From assembly GCA_930990965.1 (NCBI GenBank), contig CAKNRQ010000011.1, positions 1 to 55,963 on the forward strand: a stretch of DNA of 55,963 nucleotides, read 5' to 3'. Of the stretch, positions 26,433 through 33,622 are shown piece after piece. A model generated the notes under the pieces. It searched no databases. It was not told the origin of the DNA and saw only the letters and a program-made list of their open reading frames with translations. Every line of letters starts with the position of its first letter. Positions within the stretch are counted from its first letter, which is position 1. Origin of the DNA: an uncultured Clostridia bacterium. Lineage in GTDB: Bacteria > Bacillota > Clostridia > Oscillospirales > Oscillospiraceae. The translations under genes were made by a program, and so were the position numbers.

Positions 26433-26462
26433 AAAAAGGGACCCCTGTAGGGGTCCCTTTTT
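26433..26462. terminator. Bidirectional intrinsic terminator
   Basis: An almost perfect inverted repeat (AAAGGGACCCC-TGTA-GGGGTCCCTTT) with A5 and T5 flanks lies between the convergent lipoprotein and radical SAM genes. Confidence 0.93.
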
Positions 26463-27811
26463 CACCCGTTGGGGTGGCTTTCTTCCCAGAGCTTGCCGGC
26501 TTTGACGGCCCAGGCCTCTGCCTTGCCTACGCACTTGGCGGTGAGGTCGTCAACGTCCTCCGGGGCCTCGACGTCCGTACTCTTCGCGCCTGACTCGTGT
26601 ACCATGCCGGCCAGGGCGCCGGGGTTATCCAGCAGCGGACAGGGCCTCAGATGGTTGCAGTTGAAGGGCTGGTTTTTGTGATAAGCCATGAAGAGCGGGG
26701 ATTTATAGGCCTCGAGCAGCGTCTTCTCGCGGATGTTGCTGTCCGAGTAGTGTATGAAGGCGCAGGGCTCGATGTCGCCAGCGGCGTTGATGTGGCAGTA
26801 GCTCCTGCCGCCCGCGATGCAGCCGCCGACGAATTCGCCGTCGTTCCAGAAGTCCATCGTGAAGAGCGGCTTGGTGTGCCTGAACTCGCGCACCTTGCGG
26901 TACATGTATGCGCGCTGCTCCGCTGTCACCATCAGCTCCGGCACGGCGTTCTTGCCTATGGGCATGTAGGTGAAAAGCCAGGCAAACTTGGCGCCCTTGG
27001 CTATCATGTCGTCGAAGTAAGCCTCGCTGCCTATCACGTCGTAGTTCTTGCTGGTGTAGCAGCAGCTTATGCCGAAGGGCAGCTTATTGCGCTTGAGGAT
27101 CTCCATCGCGCGCACGACGGCGGCGTAAGTGCCGTGGCCGCGGCGGTCGTCAGTGGCCTCTTCAAAGCCCTCGACGCTGATGGCGGGCACAAAGTTCTTC
27201 ACACGCAGCATCTCCTGCGCGAAGTCCTCGTCTATCAGCGTGCCGTTCGTGAAGGCCGAGAACACGCAGTCGTTGTGCTCTTCGCACAGCCTGATGATGT
27301 CCTTTTTGCGCACCATAGGCTCGCCGCCGGTGAAGAGGAACATGTAGGTGCCCATCTCGTTTGCCTGGTTGACGATGTTGTCCATTTCCTCGTAAGTGAG
27401 GTTCAGCTTGTTGCCGTACTCGGCAGCCCAGCAGCCGGTACAGTGCAGGTTGCACGCGCTGGTTGGGTCCATGAGTATGGCCCAGGGCACCGAGCAGCCG
27501 TGCTCGGTTTTAACCTTCTCCTGGCGGGCCATGCCGATGAGCGCGCTGTTAACGATGAAGTTCTCGAAGATCTTCATGCGCACGCCCTCGTCTATGTCGT
27601 CCCAGAGGGACTGTATGAACTTTTTCCAGTTCGGATCATCCAAGACGGCCTTGACGCCGTTTATCTGGTTTTGCAGCACGCCCGAAGTGTCAAAGCGTGT
27701 TGCCCAGTCTATGAGCTTAGGCAGGCACTCCTCCGGCGGCTGGTGGAGGAGCTTGAGAGCCTGTTTGACGGCCGCAGCCTTGGCGTTCTCTGAAAATGTC
27801 CTGTTTGCCAT
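26462..27811 (-). CDS. Radical SAM protein with C-terminal SPASM-like Cys region
   Basis: The 449-residue protein carries the 4Fe-4S motif CNLHCTGC (Cys120, Cys124, Cys127) and the SAM-binding TGGEPM. A C-terminal cysteine-rich part (GGCIAGGRSYCHINAAGDIEPCAF, then CNHLRPCPLLDNP) suggests an auxiliary cluster as in SPASM proteins. An N-terminal helical region of about 100 residues precedes the core. Such proteins modify peptides or other substrates; no precursor peptide or partner is visible next to it, so the substrate is unknown. The ATG at 27811 follows AAAGGA. The 11 bp GGACAGATATT at the ribosome binding site is repeated in inverted orientation at 27941-27951. Confidence 0.9.
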   Translation of the reverse strand: MANRTFSENAKAAAVKQALKLLHQPPEECLPKLIDWATRFDTSGVLQNQINGVKAVLDDPNWKKFIQSLWDDIDEGVRMKIFENFIVNSALIGMARQEKVKTEHGCSVPWAILMDPTSACNLHCTGCWAAEYGNKLNLTYEEMDNIVNQANEMGTYMFLFTGGEPMVRKKDIIRLCEEHNDCVFSAFTNGTLIDEDFAQEMLRVKNFVPAISVEGFEEATDDRRGHGTYAAVVRAMEILKRNKLPFGISCCYTSKNYDVIGSEAYFDDMIAKGAKFAWLFTYMPIGKNAVPELMVTAEQRAYMYRKVREFRHTKPLFTMDFWNDGEFVGGCIAGGRSYCHINAAGDIEPCAFIHYSDSNIREKTLLEAYKSPLFMAYHKNQPFNCNHLRPCPLLDNPGALAGMVHESGAKSTDVEAPEDVDDLTAKCVGKAEAWAVKAGKLWEESHPNG

Positions 27812-27951
27812 AATATCTGTCCTTTCCGTAGAACTATATTTTACTAGATTATACGCTCCGCAATTCAGCGATACAACGGACAATTCCCGCATTTTGCGAC
27901 ATTTCTCGCGGCTGTATTTAATATATATCGGGTGTTTGTTGGACAGATATT
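27812..27951. repeat. 11-bp inverted repeat flanking the radical SAM promoter
   Basis: AATATCTGTCC at 27812-27822 is the exact inverse complement of GGACAGATATT at 27941-27951. The arm near the gene overlaps its Shine-Dalgarno, so RNA reading through from the MATE gene could mask the site. Confidence 0.5.
27848..27876 (-). promoter_or_regulatory. Promoter of the radical SAM gene
   Basis: TTGTAT (27871-27876), 17-bp spacer, perfect TATAAT (27848-27853) on the minus strand. Confidence 0.65.
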
Positions 27952-27961
27952 GTACTTTTGT

Positions 27962-29278
27962 TTACTTTGTGTTAATTACTGCTCTGGCCATCAGGCCGGC
28001 GGCCACAGCCACCGTTATGAGCTCGCTCACAGGCAATGCTATCAGTGCGCCTGTGAGGCCCAGGAACTCCGGGAGTACGAGCAGCAGCGCCCCGGAGAGC
28101 ACAACTGAACGCAGCACGGATACAATGAGGGCCGGCCTCCCCCGGCGCACGGACTGCAGGTAATAGGTGGACGTTATGTTGATGCCCATGAAGAGGAATA
28201 CGGGGAAATAGAGCCGTGTAACCTGGGGCGCGGCGTCAAGCACTTCGGGCGTCGCGGCTATGAAGAGCGCCGTTATCTCGCGCGGGAACAGCTCGCCTAT
28301 GAGGGTGAACACCACGCCCAGCGTCCCGGCAGTAATCAGGCCCAGGCGCAAAAACGTGCGCACGCGCTCCTGCTTCCCTGCGCCGTAATTGGATGCCACG
28401 AGCGGCTGCATAGCCTGTCCCACGCCGCAGAAGAGTGCTTGAAAAAGGCTCGATATAGTGCTGACCACACCGTAGACGGAGAGCGCCGCAAGCGAGCCGA
28501 AACGGTTTATCTGGGCGTTCATAAGCACAACCAGGACGACGTTCCCCAGCTCCAGCACACTCGAACCGAAGCCCAGCGAGAGTATCTTACGCGCTGCCAG
28601 CGCCGGGCTGAACGGCTTCACAAGGCGCAGGGTACAGCGCTTGCGAAAGAAGTGAGTGCACATTATGGCCGTCTGCAGCAGCGTACCGCTCACCGTGGCA
28701 ATGGCCGCTCCGGACATACCCATGTCCATTGGGAAGCACAAGAACCAGTCTCCGAAAACGTTCAGCACGCCGCCCGAGACCACCGCCGCCATTGCGAGCC
28801 CGGGGGCGCCGTCGTTTCGAATGAACGCGCCGAGGAAAATGGGCGCTATGAAAAATGGGAAGAAACGGATAATCCAGATGGCGTAATCCATGACGTATGG
28901 CATGGTCTCGTCGTTGGCTCCGAAGAAGCGCAGCACGGGCTCATTCCAGATGAGGAAGGCCATCCAGGCCAGCGCCGTTATGCCCAGCATGAGCAGCAGT
29001 GACATTGTGAAATAGGCGTTGCCCTTTTCCGTCTCGCCGCGGGCTTTCGCGTTGGTCATGAGTATGCTGCCGCCTATGCCGCAAAGTATGGCCAGGAAGG
29101 TTGTCATGCCGTAGATGGGGTTTATGGCGGCCATGGCCGCGCCGCCCATCGGCCCCACGCTCTGGCCCACGGCCAGTGTGTCCACAAAGGAATAGATGCT
29201 CACGACCAAGGCGCTGCCCAGTGAGGCGCTCAGATACTTGCGGTACAGAGCCCCGGTGCGTCCCGTCAGGAAGTCCAT
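27962..29278 (-). CDS. MATE family efflux transporter
   Basis: This 438-residue, 12-helix membrane protein belongs to the MATE family (MepA/NorM relatives), which export cationic drugs or metabolites using a Na+ or H+ gradient. Matching features are the N-terminal SIYSFVDTLAVGQSVGPMG with the conserved VDTxxVG pattern, and the second-half duplication with LGFGSSVLELGNVVLVVLMN. RBS GGAGG lies 9 nt before the ATG. It is preceded by a structured leader with an intrinsic terminator and a good promoter. Guanidine or guanidinium export is suggested by that leader only if its riboswitch identity is confirmed. Confidence 0.93.
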   Translation of the reverse strand: MDFLTGRTGALYRKYLSASLGSALVVSIYSFVDTLAVGQSVGPMGGAAMAAINPIYGMTTFLAILCGIGGSILMTNAKARGETEKGNAYFTMSLLLMLGITALAWMAFLIWNEPVLRFFGANDETMPYVMDYAIWIIRFFPFFIAPIFLGAFIRNDGAPGLAMAAVVSGGVLNVFGDWFLCFPMDMGMSGAAIATVSGTLLQTAIMCTHFFRKRCTLRLVKPFSPALAARKILSLGFGSSVLELGNVVLVVLMNAQINRFGSLAALSVYGVVSTISSLFQALFCGVGQAMQPLVASNYGAGKQERVRTFLRLGLITAGTLGVVFTLIGELFPREITALFIAATPEVLDAAPQVTRLYFPVFLFMGINITSTYYLQSVRRGRPALIVSVLRSVVLSGALLLVLPEFLGLTGALIALPVSELITVAVAAGLMARAVINTK

Positions 29279-29310
29279 TTCTATCTACCTCCGAAACAAA
29301 TTGAAGCCGT

Positions 29311-29446
29311 AAAAAAGCGCCGGGTAAGACCGCTTCCCGCATGAGCCTCATCCGGTGGGCGGTACGCCAGACCCCACCTCCGGCTCATGCGTTCGTCGAT
29401 ATCTTATCCGGCGCGCAAATTACGATTTTGCCCACCACTGATGAAC
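29311..29446 (-). promoter_or_regulatory. Structured leader of the MATE gene, candidate guanidine-IV (mepA) riboswitch
   Basis: The leader RNA has a GCAAA/TTTGC hairpin (about 29428-29412), then a large stem-loop closed by a 12-13-bp terminator stem (29402-29414 with 29317-29329) and a T6 run (29316-29311). Inside is a 9-bp stem GCATGAGCC/GGCTCATGC (29390-29382 with 29350-29342), capped by GGTGGG/CCCACC with asymmetric loops containing GGA and GGATGA. A promoter-leader-terminator arrangement before a MATE gene is the context of the mepA motif. I compared it by memory only and did not match a consensus. Confidence 0.55.
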
Positions 29447-29452
29447 TTTTAG

Positions 29453-29481
29453 AATATATCACACCTACGCTGCAAAGTCAA
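29453..29481 (-). promoter_or_regulatory. Promoter of the MATE leader
   Basis: TTGACT (29476-29481), 17-bp spacer, TATATT (29453-29458) on the minus strand; the -35 overlaps the stop codon of the upstream MFS gene. Confidence 0.8.
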
Positions 29482-30650
29482 TCTGCCGCTTTGCCGCAGC
29501 GGCGCACCACCGTCTGGTAACCCAGGAACATGAGCGCGAGGAATACAAGCAGGTAGGCGGGCAGAAGCGCGACGTCTATGTGGTTGGCTATAAGGCCGAA
29601 CAGGGGCGGCATGGCCGTGGTGCCCACATAGGCGCTGGCCATCTCGAGACCTATCATGGCCTGCGAGCGCGCCGCGCCGAAATGCGCAGGCGTGGAGTGG
29701 ATTATGGACGGATATATCGGCGCACAGCCGAGGCCAACCAGTATGAGCCCCGCCATGGCCGTGTACTCGCTCACAGGCAGGAACAGCAGCGCTATCCCTA
29801 TCAGCAGCACGCTCTGGCCCAGACGTATCATGCCCGTGTCGTCGAGGCGCATGGTTATAAAGCCCGACGCTGCCCGGCCGGCCGTCATGCCAAAGTAAAA
29901 GAAACTGGCCCAGCTTGCCGCCATGACCTCGTCGAGCCCCCAGTGCAGGGTAAGATAGCTGCTGGCCCAGAGCCCGGCCGTGGTCTCCACGGCTGAATAG
30001 CAGAAGAAGGCAAGCAGCAGCGCCTTGGCGCCAGGCATTTTCAGCAGCTCCGTCATCTTCACGCGCTCAGCGCCGCCCTCTTCGGCATTGCCGCCCGACG
30101 GGACCGCACGCTTCCACAATGGCAGGCTGATGATGAGCAGCGCGGTCAGGGCTATTTGCAGATAGGCTATATACCTGTATCCCGCGCCCCAGCCCTCGCC
30201 GTTTGATAGGGCGAAGCCCATGATGTACGGTCCCACTGAGGCCCCGATTCCCCAAAAGCAGTGCAGCCAGCTCATGTGCCGGCTCTTGTAGTGCAGCGCG
30301 ACGAAATTGTTGAGCGCGGCGTCCACGCTGCCCGCGCCGAGCCCGTAAGGCACAGCCCAGGCGCATAGCTGCCAGAAGGAGCTGCTTATCGAGAATCCGA
30401 AGAGCGCGCAGGCCGTCACGCCCACGCTTATGGCTGTCACCTTCCCCGTGCCGAGAGCGCGGTTGAGCCTGTCGCCCAGCAGGCTGGACACCACCGTCCC
30501 GGCCGCAATTATCATGGATATCACCCCGGCGTACGACACGGGCACGCCAAACTGCGGGTATATAGTGGGCCAGGCCGCGCCCAGCAGCGCGTCTGGCAGG
30601 CCCAGGCTTATGAAAGCGAGATAGATTATGGCCAGCAACAGCGAATACAT
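29478..30650 (-). CDS. MFS transporter
   Basis: The 390-residue, 12-helix permease is a major facilitator of the type related to fucose/sugar permeases and YfkF-like proteins. The N-terminal LAFISLGLPDALLGAAWP and the helix 2-3 loop LGDRLNRALGTGK show the MFS pattern (GDRxxRxxG). The ATG at 30650 follows GGAGG; earlier in-frame codons lack a binding site. Substrate unknown. It has its own promoter and is followed by the MATE leader promoter rather than a terminator. Confidence 0.88.
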   Translation of the reverse strand: MYSLLLAIIYLAFISLGLPDALLGAAWPTIYPQFGVPVSYAGVISMIIAAGTVVSSLLGDRLNRALGTGKVTAISVGVTACALFGFSISSSFWQLCAWAVPYGLGAGSVDAALNNFVALHYKSRHMSWLHCFWGIGASVGPYIMGFALSNGEGWGAGYRYIAYLQIALTALLIISLPLWKRAVPSGGNAEEGGAERVKMTELLKMPGAKALLLAFFCYSAVETTAGLWASSYLTLHWGLDEVMAASWASFFYFGMTAGRAASGFITMRLDDTGMIRLGQSVLLIGIALLFLPVSEYTAMAGLILVGLGCAPIYPSIIHSTPAHFGAARSQAMIGLEMASAYVGTTAMPPLFGLIANHIDVALLPAYLLVFLALMFLGYQTVVRRCGKAAD

Positions 30651-30682
30651 ACGTTGTACCTCCACAGAGACATGACTGAGAT

Positions 30683-30711
30683 ATAATAGCCCTGTCTCCG
30701 GCTTTGTGCAA
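30683..30711 (-). promoter_or_regulatory. Promoter of the MFS gene
   Basis: TTGCAC (30706-30711), 17-bp spacer, TATTAT (30683-30688) on the minus strand. Confidence 0.7.
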
Positions 30712-30730
30712 GTACTTTTTCCGCACATGA

Positions 30731-30756
30731 ATAAGGCCCCGCCTTATGGCGGGGCC
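30731..30756 (-). terminator. Terminator after the uracil/xanthine permease gene
   Basis: A perfect 9-bp stem (GGCCCCGCC-ATAA-GGCGGGGCC on the minus strand) is followed by TTATT. Confidence 0.8.
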
Positions 30757-30764
30757 CTGTCATA

Positions 30765-32126
30765 TTACACTTTGAAGTTGACGCTGGTATCGCCCTGCAG
30801 ATCAGAGCCGAACTCGTAGTCCTTACCGGGGAGCACGGCGTTGAGCACTATACCCACAATGGCCGCCGTGGCCAGGCCGGAGAAGCTCACGTCGCCTGCA
30901 ATGTGAATGCTGCCGGCCTCGGAGTAAGTTATACCGATGGCCAGCACGAGTATGAGAGCGGCAATTATGACGTTGCGGCTCTTGGTGAAGTCTACTCGGT
31001 TTTCAACTACGTTGCGCACGCCGACAGCGCTTATCATGCCGTAAAGCACCAGCGACACGCCGCCGATGGTGGCCGTGGGCATGGCGTGTACCAGCTCTGC
31101 AAACTTCGGGCAGAAGCTGACCACTATGGCCAGCACGGCAGCTATACGGATGACGCGCGGGTCGTATACGCGGCTGAGGGCCAGCACGCCGGTGTTCTCG
31201 CCGTAAGTGGTGTTGGCCGGGGCGCCGAAGAGCGCGGCCAGGCTGGTGGCCAAGCCGTCGCCGAGCAGGGTGCGGTGCAGGCCCGGGTCCTCGATATAGT
31301 TGCGCTCGCAGGTGGAGGAGATGGCGCACATGTCGCCAATATGTTCTACCACCGTGGCGAGGGAAATTGGCACTATCGTAATGGCCGCAGTCAACAGCAG
31401 GCTGGAGTCAAACTCCCCGTCGAAAATGCCGAACACGGTCTCGTCCCAGACTATTGGCATACCTATCCACGGCGCCTCACGCACCGCCGTAAAGTCCACC
31501 TGCCCGGCGATGGCGCCGACTACATAGCTGGCTATGACACCGATGAGTATGGGTATAATTTTTATCATACCCTTGCCCCATATGTTGCACACTATGACCA
31601 CCGCTATGGCTACCATGGCCACAGGCCAGCTTGCCTGACAGTTGTTGACCGCGCTAGAAGAGAGCGAAAGGCCTATTGATATTATGATCGGGCCCGTAAC
31701 TATCGGCGGGAAGTAACGCATTACGCGCCTGACGCCGAAGGCTTTGAAGGCCGCAGCCAGCACCAGATACACGAGGCCCGCGCACACCACACCGAAGCAG
31801 GCATAGGGAAGTAGCTCCGTATTAGGCACCGTGAGGTTCCCCGCCTCATCCGGCAGCATGGGCGCTATGGCGGCATAGCCACCTATAAACGCGAAGCTGG
31901 ATCCCAGGAAAGCCGGTACTTTCCCCTTCGCCAGCAGGTGGAATAGCAGCGTACCCAGGCCCGCGAAGAGCAGAGTCACGCTTACGGAGAGTCCCGTCAG
32001 CGTCGGCACGAGCACCGTCGCGCCGAACATGGCAAACATGTGCTGCACACCGAGCACAAACATCCGCGGCGCGCCTAGCGTCCTGGCGTCGTAGATGGGC
32101 TCTGAGCCGATATTCTTTTTGTTCAT
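30765..32126 (-). CDS. Uracil/xanthine permease (NCS2 family)
   Basis: The 453-residue NCS2 transporter carries nucleobases by proton symport. The UraA-like N-terminus [17 protein letters not shown] and the substrate-site segment [20 protein letters not shown] are diagnostic, as is [13 protein letters not shown]-like [13 protein letters not shown] near the C-terminus. ATG at 32126 has AGGAAAGGA upstream. Uracil is more likely than xanthine by overall resemblance (GENTGVLA). The leader is only about 55 nt, so no purine or PRPP riboswitch fits. A palindrome TCCGTATACGGA in the promoter spacer points to control by a DNA-binding repressor. Confidence 0.93.
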   Translation of the reverse strand: MNKKNIGSEPIYDARTLGAPRMFVLGVQHMFAMFGATVLVPTLTGLSVSVTLLFAGLGTLLFHLLAKGKVPAFLGSSFAFIGGYAAIAPMLPDEAGNLTVPNTELLPYACFGVVCAGLVYLVLAAAFKAFGVRRVMRYFPPIVTGPIIISIGLSLSSSAVNNCQASWPVAMVAIAVVIVCNIWGKGMIKIIPILIGVIASYVVGAIAGQVDFTAVREAPWIGMPIVWDETVFGIFDGEFDSSLLLTAAITIVPISLATVVEHIGDMCAISSTCERNYIEDPGLHRTLLGDGLATSLAALFGAPANTTYGENTGVLALSRVYDPRVIRIAAVLAIVVSFCPKFAELVHAMPTATIGGVSLVLYGMISAVGVRNVVENRVDFTKSRNVIIAALILVLAIGITYSEAGSIHIAGDVSFSGLATAAIVGIVLNAVLPGKDYEFGSDLQGDTSVNFKV

Positions 32127-32185
32127 GTCCTTTCCTCTCTTTTTCCTTTGTGCCGTGTTCAACCTGTATTTTCACAGCCTGACCT

Positions 32186-32214
32186 ATTATATATAGTCCG
32201 TATACGGATTGCAA
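32186..32214 (-). promoter_or_regulatory. Uracil permease promoter with operator-like palindrome in the spacer
   Basis: TTGCAA (32209-32214), 17-bp spacer and perfect TATAAT (32186-32191) on the minus strand. The spacer contains a perfect 12-bp palindrome TCCGTATACGGA (32197-32208) that touches the -35. Confidence 0.85.
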
Positions 32215-32279
32215 GGTATGGGAGCGCTATTTGTTAAAAGATAATTCACAAGAGTTCATTTTTTGCTCATAAAATTCTA

Positions 32280-32308
32280 ATGACTCGTTAATTATTTCCC
32301 TGTATTAT
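32280..32308 (+). promoter_or_regulatory. Putative promoter of the candidate ncRNA
   Basis: ATGACT (32280-32285), 17-bp spacer, TATTAT (32303-32308) on the plus strand. Confidence 0.45.
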
Positions 32309-32314
32309 AAGCAC

Positions 32315-32495
32315 CGTAGACGGCGAGAGCCGTCGGCACACCTCTTTTTCCCCTCTCTTTTTTATCGCCCATGACTTTTCCCCCCACAGTCACGGGCAGA
32401 ATCCGGGGGGCGACTTCCCCGGTCCCCCCCGGCCCCCCCTAAGTGAAAAACCGCCCGAGGCTATCCCCCTTGCCCCGGGCGGTTTGATTTTTTAT
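32315..32495 (+). ncRNA. Candidate structured small RNA, about 180 nt
   Basis: The region has no coding potential but contains ordered hairpins: GACGGC-GAGA-GCCGTC (32319-32334), GCCCATGAC/GTCACGGGC (32367-32396), a C/G-rich CCGGGGGG/CCCCCCCGG stem (32403-32432), and a terminal hairpin ACCGCCCG/CGGGCGGT with T-rich tail (32450-32495). A promoter-like pair precedes it and a real terminator ends it, 80 bp before the next gene. No known family was recognised. It could also be the untranslated leader of the gene at 32575. Confidence 0.45.
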
Positions 32496-32574
32496 TTTTT
32501 CTTTTGTTTTTAACGTTACTTTAATATTCGAGCGGTATATTCATGTCACATTAAGATTCAAAGGAGCCTTAGAC

Positions 32575-32847
32575 ATGAACGAACGCAAGGTTTTTAACAT
32601 CAATATCAGCCCCGATAACGCCTGCAGCCTGGCCCTGCACGAAGCGCAGCTCACCACTGCACAGTTTACCTCAGTGCTCATTGAAGGCGGCTATTGGGTA
32701 GTGGAGTTCACGGACGGCGCCCAGGACTACGTTTGCTATGTGGACGCTGAGGACGGTTCCGTGCCGGGTTTCAGCTTCACCCCCTCGCAGGACATCGACC
32801 TCTCCGTTGAACACAATGGCAGTGTGCGGGTCGAGGGAGCCGCATGA
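32575..32847 (+). CDS. Small PepSY-like domain protein
   Basis: The 90-residue protein has the pattern of a single PepSY repeat: a helix with ALHEAQLT, then YWVVEFTDGAQDYVCYVDAEDGSVPGF, where the central WxVEF-DG-Y-YVDA-G spacing is the family signature. It has no signal peptide or membrane helix. PepSY domains are usually extracytoplasmic inhibitors or binding modules, so a cytoplasmic single copy is unusual. AAAGGAG lies 8 nt before the ATG. The end overlaps the following membrane protein by ATGA, so the pair is coupled. Confidence 0.75.
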   Translation: MNERKVFNINISPDNACSLALHEAQLTTAQFTSVLIEGGYWVVEFTDGAQDYVCYVDAEDGSVPGFSFTPSQDIDLSVEHNGSVRVEGAA

Positions 32848-33581
32848 GCGCACTGCTGACGCTGTCATTTCTGTTCTTCATGGGCTCGGTGTCCGGATGG
32901 GTCATCGAGCTCATTTTCAGGAGATTTTTCTCCTCCGCAAACCCTGAGCGGCGCTGGATAAACCCCGGGGTCTGTATCGGACCGTATATCCCGCTCTACG
33001 GTATCGGGCTCTGCGTGCTCTATCTCATAGTCTCACTGGAATCGCACTTTACACTTGGGAGCGTGTTTTGGACGCGGGCACTGCTCTTCACGGCAGGCGC
33101 CATTTCCATGACTGTCATAGAGTACGTGGTCGGCCTGATGAGCCTCAAAGTACTGCACGTGCGGCTATGGGACTACCGCTCCCAGCCAGGCAACATACAG
33201 GGGCTTATCTGTCCCAAGTTTTCTCTCTGTTGGGCCGTACTCGTGGCGGTTTACTACTTCGCCATCCACCCCTACATACTGGACAGCATCGAATGGCTTT
33301 CGCGCAACCTGGCTTTCTCCTTTGTAATAGGTTTTTTCTATGGGGTGTTTATAATAGATCTTGTGCACTCGGCCGGACTGGTGGCAAAACTGCGCAACTA
33401 CGCCCGTGAGAACGACGTAGTCGTGCGCTACGAGGCCCTGAAGTCGCACATACTCGCCGAGGCTCAGAAGGCGCACGAAAAAGTCAGCTTCATCAACCCC
33501 TTCAAATCCAGCCGCGACCTGGCAGAGCATTTGCGCGAGATGCGTGAGGATTTCGAAGAGCGAGCGAAGAAGCGTGGCTGA
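32844..33581 (+). CDS. CmpB-like putative ABC transporter permease family membrane protein
   Basis: This 245-residue protein has about five membrane helices and matches the clostridial family labelled putative ABC transporter permease / ABC_trans_CmpB. The landmark is GWVIELIFRRF followed by INPGVCIGPYIPLYGIG (about 41-57), plus LWDYRSQPGNIQGLICP. The C-terminal 50 residues are a charged cytoplasmic tail. No ABC ATPase is adjacent, so transport function is unsupported. Its coupling to a PepSY-like protein suggests a two-protein membrane unit of unknown role. Confidence 0.85.
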   Translation: MSALLTLSFLFFMGSVSGWVIELIFRRFFSSANPERRWINPGVCIGPYIPLYGIGLCVLYLIVSLESHFTLGSVFWTRALLFTAGAISMTVIEYVVGLMSLKVLHVRLWDYRSQPGNIQGLICPKFSLCWAVLVAVYYFAIHPYILDSIEWLSRNLAFSFVIGFFYGVFIIDLVHSAGLVAKLRNYARENDVVVRYEALKSHILAEAQKAHEKVSFINPFKSSRDLAEHLREMREDFEERAKKRG

Positions 33582-33587
33582 ACCCGC

Positions 33588-33619
33588 AAAAAGCGCGTGG
33601 AGGATTCCACGCGCTTTTT
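33588..33619. terminator. Bidirectional intrinsic terminator
   Basis: A 13-bp stem (AAAAAGCGCGTGG / CCACGCGCTTTTT, loop AGGATT) lies between the convergent CmpB-like gene and the lipoprotein gene. Confidence 0.93.
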
Positions 33620-33622
33620 CTT

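Noticed and set aside
26597-27793. Plus-strand ORF of 398 codons opposite the radical SAM gene
   Set aside because: Shadow frame with no ribosome binding site or domain; the minus-strand gene has clear cluster motifs.
32127-32185. Riboswitch upstream of the uracil/xanthine permease
   Set aside because: The leader is about 55 nt with no stable aptamer-like fold; the promoter palindrome explains control better.
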